Shown here piece by piece: positions 15,283 through 20,036 of a DNA stretch of 20,036 bases (the first letter of the stretch is position 1; each line of letters begins with the position of its first letter). The stretch spans positions 1-20,036 of the forward strand of contig JBDHSX010000061.1 of the NCBI GenBank assembly GCA_039808365.1. The letters run 5' to 3'. This stretch comes from 62-47 sp039808365 (lineage in GTDB: Bacteria > Pseudomonadota > Alphaproteobacteria > Rhizobiales > Xanthobacteraceae). The notes below the pieces were generated by a model. It was not told where the DNA came from and ran no database searches. It saw nothing but the letters and a program-made list of their open reading frames with translations. A program made the position numbers and the translations under genes.

Positions 15283-16449
15283 ATGGATTTTGCATTCACC
15301 GACGAACAGGAATCCATCCGCGACGCCATCGCGAAGATCTGCACCGGCTTCGATGACGCCTATTGGCTGGCGAAGGATCGCGAGGGCGGCTTTCCGGCGG
15401 AGTTCCACAAGGCGATGGCGGATGCCGGCTGGCTCGGCATCTGCATTCCCGAAGCCTATGGCGGTTCGGGTCTCGGCATCACCGAGGCCGCGATCATGAT
15501 GCATACCATCTCGGAATCCGGCGCGGGCATGTCGGGCGCGTCCGCCGTGCATATGAATGTGTTCGGCCTCAATCCGGTGGTGGTGTTCGGCACCGAGGCG
15601 CAGTGCCGCCGCATGCTGCCGCCGATCGTCTCGGGCCAAGAGCGCGCGTGCTTTGCCGTCACCGAGCCGAACACCGGGCTCAACACCACGCAGCTCAAGA
15701 CCCGCGCGGTGCGGCAGGGCGACAAATACGTCGTCAACGGTCAGAAGGTCTGGATCTCGACCGCGCAGGTGGCGGAAAAAATCCTGCTGCTGGCGCGCAC
15801 CACGCCGCTGGAGGACGTGAAGTCGCCGACCCGTGGCCTGAGCCTGTTCTACACCGACTTCGACCGCTCGCGCATCGCCGTGCACGAGATCGAGAAGATG
15901 GGCCGCAAGGCGGTCGATTCCAACGAACTGTTCTTCGCGGATTTCGAGATTCCGGTGGAGGATCGCATCGGCGAGGAGGGGCGGGGCTTCGAATACATCC
16001 TGCACGGCATGAACCCGGAGCGCATCCTGATCGCGGCGGAGGCGGTGGGTCTCGGCCGGCTGGCGCTGTCGCGCGCCGCCGCTTACGCCAAGAGCCGCAT
16101 CGTGTTCAACCGGCCGATCGGCCAGAACCAGGCGATCCAGCATCCGCTCGCCAAAAACTGGATGGAACTGGAAGCGGCCTGGCTGATGGTGATGTCGGCG
16201 GGCTGGCAATACGACAAGGGGCTGTCGTGCGGGCCGGCCGCCAACGCCGCGAAATTCCTCGCGGCCGAGGCCGGCTTCCACGCCTGCGAGCAGGCGGTGA
16301 TGACCCATGGCGGCTTCGGCTACGCCAAGGAGTTTCATGTCGAGCGCTACCTGCGCGAGATCATGATTCCGCGCATCGCGCCGATCAGTCCGCAGCTCAT
16401 TCTTTCCTTCATCGGCGAGAAGGTGCTGGGCCTGCCGAAATCGTACTGA
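15283..16449 (+). CDS. Acyl-CoA dehydrogenase
   Basis: A 388-residue flavoprotein that introduces a double bond into an acyl-CoA thioester, passing electrons to ETF. FAVTEPNTGLNTTQLKT (about 125-141) and VWISTA (about 158-163) form the FAD-binding region. HGGFGYAKEFHVERYLRE near the C-terminus carries the likely catalytic base Glu350. The length is typical of the family. AAGGAG lies 10 nt before the ATG, and the gene follows the CoA-transferase by 25 nt. No ETF, enoyl-CoA hydratase or hydroxyacyl-CoA dehydrogenase genes are visible here, so these must come from elsewhere if the pathway is ordinary beta-oxidation. Chain-length preference cannot be judged. Confidence 0.95.
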   Translation: MDFAFTDEQESIRDAIAKICTGFDDAYWLAKDREGGFPAEFHKAMADAGWLGICIPEAYGGSGLGITEAAIMMHTISESGAGMSGASAVHMNVFGLNPVVVFGTEAQCRRMLPPIVSGQERACFAVTEPNTGLNTTQLKTRAVRQGDKYVVNGQKVWISTAQVAEKILLLARTTPLEDVKSPTRGLSLFYTDFDRSRIAVHEIEKMGRKAVDSNELFFADFEIPVEDRIGEEGRGFEYILHGMNPERILIAAEAVGLGRLALSRAAAYAKSRIVFNRPIGQNQAIQHPLAKNWMELEAAWLMVMSAGWQYDKGLSCGPAANAAKFLAAEAGFHACEQAVMTHGGFGYAKEFHVERYLREIMIPRIAPISPQLILSFIGEKVLGLPKSY

Positions 16450-16483
16450 CGAATGATGAATTCAAGTCTGATGACCATCCCCT

Positions 16484-16567
16484 CGTCATTGCGATGAGCG
16501 TGAGCGACGAAGCAATCCAGTCCTCGACTTGTGGCCCCTGGATTGCTTCGCTTCGCTCGCAATGACG
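16484..16567 (+). repeat. Dispersed hairpin repeat, copy 4
   Basis: Outer arms CGTCATTGCGA and TCGCAATGACG and inner arms GACGAAGCAATCCAG and CTGGATTGCTTCG flank a loop of about 19 nt. The long arm is first, as in copies 1 and 2. It lies between the acyl-CoA dehydrogenase stop and the ribosome site of the NDP-forming synthetase, inside the presumed operon. Confidence 0.92.
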
Positions 16568-16613
16568 ATTCAATCTCAATTCAATTCGCGTCAAAGTTTG
16601 AAAGGACCATCCC

Positions 16614-18707
16614 ATGAGCCGTCTCAAGGCCGCCCTCGATCCGCGTTCCGTTGCGATCATCGGGGCGTCGGAGAACTACAACAAGGTCGGCGGACGGCCG
16701 GTCCACTACCTCGACAAGTTCGGCTTCAAGGGCAAGGTGTTCCCGATCAATCCGACGCGGCCGGAAGTGCAGGGCCACAAGTGTTATGCCAGTCTCGCCG
16801 ATCTGCCCGAGGCGCCGGAGATGGCGATCGTCGCGGTGGCCGGCGACAACGCCATCGGCGCGGTCGAGGATTGCGCGGCGCGCGGCGTCAAGGTCGCGGT
16901 GGTGATGGCGTCGGGCTTCGGCGAGGTCGACGCCGTGGCCGGCAAGGCCAAGGAACGCCGCATGGTCGAGGCCGCCCATAAGGCCGGGATGCGCATCGTC
17001 GGCCCCAATTCGCAAGGGTTGGCCAATTTCGGCACCGGCGCCATCGCCAGCTTCTCGACCATGTTCATGGACATGGATCGCGCCGAGGGCCACGTCGCGA
17101 TGCTGAGCCAGAGCGGGGCGCTGTCGACGGTGCCGGTCGGCTTCCTGCGCCAGAAGGGTATTGGCGTCCGCCACACCCACGCCACCGGCAACGACGCCGA
17201 CATCACCGTCGGCGAACTGGCGGTGGCGGTGGCCGAGGACCCCGAGGTCCGGCTGCTGCTGCTCTATCTCGAAAGCATTCCCGAGACGAAATATCTGGAG
17301 GAACTGGCGGCGGTGGCGCGGGACCGCGACCTGCCGGTGATCGCGCTGAAGTCCGGCCGCACCGAAGCGGGGCGGCAGGCGGCGCAGTCGCACACCGGCG
17401 CGCTCGCCAACGAGGATCGCGTGGTCGATGCGTTCTTCGAGCATCACGGCATCTGGCGCGCCCCCGACATGCGCGGACTGGTGGAGGCGACCGAGCTTTA
17501 TCTGAAGGGCTGGAAGCCGAACGGCCGCCGGCTGGTGGCGATCAGCAATTCGGGCGCGGTCTGCGTGATGACGGCGGACGCCGCGACCGCGGCCGGCATG
17601 CCGATGGCGAAGCTCGCGGCGGAGACCGACAGGAAGCTCAAGGGCATCCTGCCGAGCTTCGCCACCACCACCAATCCGATCGACATCACCGCGGCGCTGC
17701 TCTCCAACAGCCGGCTGTTCGGCGACATCCTGCCGGTGATCGCCGAGGATCCGGCGGCGGATGCGTTCCTGATCGGCGTGCCGGTGGCGGGGCCGGGTTA
17801 CGACGTGCCGGCCTTCGCGCGCGACACGGCGGCGTTCGGCAGGCAGACCGGCAAGCCGCTGGTGGTGGCGGCGACGCAAAAGAGCGTCGCCGACGAATTT
17901 TCCGCGCACGGCACCATCGTGTTTCCGACCGAGGTGGAGGGCGTCGCCGCGCTCAATCAATTCCTGTCGCATCGCGAGTTGATGGCGCGCACCCGCGCGC
18001 GCCACGCCGAGCGCGGCAAGTCCGCGCCGGTGGTCGTCGCCGAAGGCGCGACGCGGATGCTGAACGAGGCCGACAGTCTTGCGCTGCTGGCGGCGCGCGG
18101 CATCCCGGTGGTGCCGCATCGGCTATGCCGCTCGCGCGCGGAAGCCGTCGCGGCGTTCGCGGCGATCGGCGGTTCGGTGGTGGTCAAGGGCTGCTCCGCC
18201 GATATCGCCCACAAGTCGGAACTCGGACTGGTGAAGCTCGGCGTCGCCGGCGCGGAGGCGGTCGCCGCCATCTATGACGACATGGAGAGGATCATCCGCG
18301 ACCACGGCGCGCGGTTCGACGGCGTCATCGTCGCGGCGATGGCCGGCGGGCGGCGCGAGATCATGATCGGCGCGCATCGCGATCCGGTGTTCGGGCCGGT
18401 GGTGGCGATGGGCGACGGCGGCAAGTATGTCGAGATTTTTCGTGACACCACCTTGCTGCTGCCGCCGTTCACGGCAGCCGACGTGACCGAGGCGCTGCAA
18501 CGCCTGCGCGTCGCGCCGCTCCTCAAAGGCGTGCGCGGCGAGCCGCCGATGGATGTCGCCGCCTTGAGCGACGCCATCGTTCGGATCGGCGCGCTGATGG
18601 CCGATCCCGAGGCCCGCGTGATGAGCCTCGATCTCAACCCGGTGATGCTCGACAGCGAAGGCAAGGGCTGCGTGGTGGTCGACGCGGTGGTGTTCCAGGC
18701 GACGTAG
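16614..18707 (+). CDS. NDP-forming acyl-CoA synthetase (acetate-CoA ligase, ADP-forming family)
   Basis: A 697-residue single-chain NDP-forming acyl-CoA synthetase with alpha and beta parts fused. Order of parts: CoA-binding Rossmann domain (residues 1 to about 130, PRSVAIIGASEN), succinyl-CoA-ligase-like domain (about 145-295) with the phosphohistidine His260 in SHTGALAN, and a C-terminal ATP-grasp domain (about 480-697, VVVKGCSADIAHKSELGLVKLGV). The reaction couples acyl-CoA formation to ATP cleavage to ADP, or runs backwards to harvest ATP from an acyl-CoA. AAAGGA lies 7 nt before the ATG. Repeat copy 4 separates it from the acyl-CoA dehydrogenase. The acid is not determined. Confidence 0.95.
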   Translation: MSRLKAALDPRSVAIIGASENYNKVGGRPVHYLDKFGFKGKVFPINPTRPEVQGHKCYASLADLPEAPEMAIVAVAGDNAIGAVEDCAARGVKVAVVMASGFGEVDAVAGKAKERRMVEAAHKAGMRIVGPNSQGLANFGTGAIASFSTMFMDMDRAEGHVAMLSQSGALSTVPVGFLRQKGIGVRHTHATGNDADITVGELAVAVAEDPEVRLLLLYLESIPETKYLEELAAVARDRDLPVIALKSGRTEAGRQAAQSHTGALANEDRVVDAFFEHHGIWRAPDMRGLVEATELYLKGWKPNGRRLVAISNSGAVCVMTADAATAAGMPMAKLAAETDRKLKGILPSFATTTNPIDITAALLSNSRLFGDILPVIAEDPAADAFLIGVPVAGPGYDVPAFARDTAAFGRQTGKPLVVAATQKSVADEFSAHGTIVFPTEVEGVAALNQFLSHRELMARTRARHAERGKSAPVVVAEGATRMLNEADSLALLAARGIPVVPHRLCRSRAEAVAAFAAIGGSVVVKGCSADIAHKSELGLVKLGVAGAEAVAAIYDDMERIIRDHGARFDGVIVAAMAGGRREIMIGAHRDPVFGPVVAMGDGGKYVEIFRDTTLLLPPFTAADVTEALQRLRVAPLLKGVRGEPPMDVAALSDAIVRIGALMADPEARVMSLDLNPVMLDSEGKGCVVVDAVVFQAT

Positions 18708-18728
18708 CGCGCCCGGCGGGCGCGGCTA
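18705..18728. terminator. Compact hairpin between convergent genes
   Basis: CGCGCCC (18708-18714) and GGGCGCG (18718-18724) are perfect 7-bp arms around GGC. With one bulged G the stem extends through TAG (18705-18707) and CTA (18726-18728), which are the stop codons of the two convergent genes. No T-run follows on either strand, so it is not a textbook intrinsic terminator, but it could serve as a shared 3' end structure. Confidence 0.45.
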
Positions 18729-20036
18729 CCGGCTTCGCGCCGGAATGGCGACGGTGCTGCGGCTGCACAACAGTCGCGCGATCAGGATCGTCGGCGCCAG
18801 GATCGCAAGACCGAGCATCGTCACCTGCCACTGCGACAGCGGCAGGATGCCGCCGCCCGGCGTCGCGACGATGATGCCGCCGAGGATCAGCAACACCCGA
18901 ACCGGCCATTCAAGCGCACCGGCGCGGCGCAGGTCGCCGACGCCGATCTGGTAGCCTTGAATGCCGCCGCAAATGAACACGGTGCCGAACGCGATCAGCA
19001 TCATCAGGCCGACACCCGCGAGATAATGGCCCTGCATCACCAGCGCGGGATTGAGCACGAAGAAGAACGGGATGAAATAGATGATGGAGCCGACCCACAT
19101 CGATTCCCATCCGGTCTTCATCGCCGGCGATCCGGCGATGCCGGCGGCGGCGAACGAGGCGATCGCCACCGGCGGCGTGATCGACGACAGCATCCCCCAG
19201 TAGAAGATGAACATGTGCACGGCCATCCGGTTCAAGCCGGCCTTCTCCAGGGCCGGCGCGATCAGGATGGCGAGGAAGATGTAGCAGGCGGTGGTGGTGA
19301 GCCCGAGCCCGAGGACCAGGCTGGTGATCGCGCACATCACCAGCAGCAGGAAGGCGTTGTCGCCGGCGATGCGCAGCATGTCGTTGGCGAGGCTCGATAT
19401 CACGCCGGTCATCGAGAATGCGCCGATCAACAGGCCGCAACCGGCGAGGATCGCCGCCAGTTCGACGAAGGTGCGGCCGTTGACCTCGAAGAATTTGCCG
19501 ACCGACGCCAGGGTCCATCGCGTGTCTTTCGAGAACAACTGGTTCAGCACCAGCAGCAGCGCGGTGGCGTAGAACGGCGCGTGGCTTTCGCGCTTGAAAT
19601 ACAGCAGCATCACGATCAGCAGCGCGATGACGAAGATGTAGTACCAGCCTTCCTTCACGGCGTCCCACGCGCGCGGCAGTTCGGAGCGCGGAATGCCGGC
19701 GAGGCCGTGCCGCGCGGCGTAGGCGTCCACTTGCAGGAACAGGCCGGTATAGTAGAGCGCGGCCGGAATGATCGCGGCGACGGCGACCTCGGCGTAGCTG
19801 ACGTTGAGGAACTGGGCGATGACGAAAGCGGTCGCGCCCATCACCGGCGGCGCCAGCACCGCGCCGGTGGAGGCGCAGGCTTCGATGGCAGCGGCGTAGG
19901 AGGCGCGGAAACCGCTTTTCTTCATCACCGGGATGGTCATGGTGCCGGCGGTCAGCACATTGGAGATGATCGATCCCGACATCATGCCGAGCAGGCCGCT
20001 GGCGAAGATGCACACCTTGGCCGCGCCGCCGCGAAA
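18726..20036 (-). CDS. TRAP transporter fused permease (4TM/12TM type), 5' end missing
   Basis: The C-terminal 436 residues of a very hydrophobic inner-membrane protein; the frame stays open through the right edge (FRGGAAKVCIFASG). SGLLGMMSGSIISNVLTAGTMTIPVMKKSGF and the repeated GLGLTTTACYIFLAILIAPAL and SSITPPVAIASFAAAGIAG stretches are typical DctM large-subunit signatures. A further set of about three membrane segments after residue 330 suggests the fused DctQ-DctM proteins that work with TAXI-type binding proteins. Full proteins of this kind run to well over 600 residues, so the first part lies to the right. It converges on the acyl-CoA operon with an 18-bp gap. Uptake of an organic acid for those enzymes is a reasonable guess; the binding protein is not in view. 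Confidence 0.95.
   Translation of the reverse strand, partial: FRGGAAKVCIFASGLLGMMSGSIISNVLTAGTMTIPVMKKSGFRASYAAAIEACASTGAVLAPPVMGATAFVIAQFLNVSYAEVAVAAIIPAALYYTGLFLQVDAYAARHGLAGIPRSELPRAWDAVKEGWYYIFVIALLIVMLLYFKRESHAPFYATALLLVLNQLFSKDTRWTLASVGKFFEVNGRTFVELAAILAGCGLLIGAFSMTGVISSLANDMLRIAGDNAFLLLVMCAITSLVLGLGLTTTACYIFLAILIAPALEKAGLNRMAVHMFIFYWGMLSSITPPVAIASFAAAGIAGSPAMKTGWESMWVGSIIYFIPFFFVLNPALVMQGHYLAGVGLMMLIAFGTVFICGGIQGYQIGVGDLRRAGALEWPVRVLLILGGIIVATPGGGILPLSQWQVTMLGLAILAPTILIARLLCSRSTVAIPARSR

Overview
The window is GC-rich bacterial DNA. It carries four copies of a dispersed hairpin repeat with CGTCATTGCGAG arms and an internal GCAATCCAG/CTGGATTGC core. I associate this repeat with the Bradyrhizobium/Rhodopseudomonas group (Nitrobacteraceae, Alphaproteobacteria). 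That placement is an inference from repeat style, base composition and gene content, not from a marker gene.

Left half (about 270-11010): a sugar or sugar-acid uptake and catabolism locus arranged around a LacI/GntR-type repressor. On the minus strand lie an IlvD/EDD-type sugar-acid dehydratase, a BDH2/DHRS6-like SDR dehydrogenase and a second SDR, all read away from the repressor gene, which is itself on the minus strand. On the plus strand, divergent from the repressor, lie a complete CUT1-type ABC importer (MalK-like ATPase, Tat-exported binding protein, two permeases) and a DenD-like NAD-dependent dehydrogenase. An identical 13-base sequence matching the LacI-family operator pattern TGNNANCGNTNNCA lies upstream of both arms: at 4016-4028 before the dehydratase and at 5146-5158 overlapping a good sigma-70 promoter before the importer. 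One repressor therefore probably controls import and breakdown of the same compound. The likely chemistry is sugar acid, then 2-keto-3-deoxy acid, then oxidation. The hydrolase or aldolase that would finish it, and any lactonase, are not in the window.

Right half (about 11040-18710): a plus-strand run of five acyl-CoA genes: SCP2-type thiolase, AMP-forming acyl-CoA ligase, class III CoA-transferase, acyl-CoA dehydrogenase and NDP-forming acyl-CoA synthetase. It looks like a catabolic operon for an unidentified carboxylic acid, with three different ways of making an acyl-CoA but no enoyl-CoA hydratase or hydroxyacyl-CoA dehydrogenase here. It converges on a fused TRAP transporter permease (minus strand, cut by the right edge) that may supply the acid.

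RNA-level structure is prominent. There is a nearly T-free 122-nt leader before the binding-protein gene, a strong GC hairpin between the binding protein and the first permease, a hairpin spanning the thiolase stop codon, a compact hairpin between the convergent synthetase and TRAP genes, and hairpin repeats in four intergenic gaps. One repeat copy carries a nested palindromic insert. No tRNA, rRNA, CRISPR array, transposase or phage gene was seen. No gene-free stretch exceeds 300 bases; the longest is the left edge (1-273), which holds only a doubtful reading frame.
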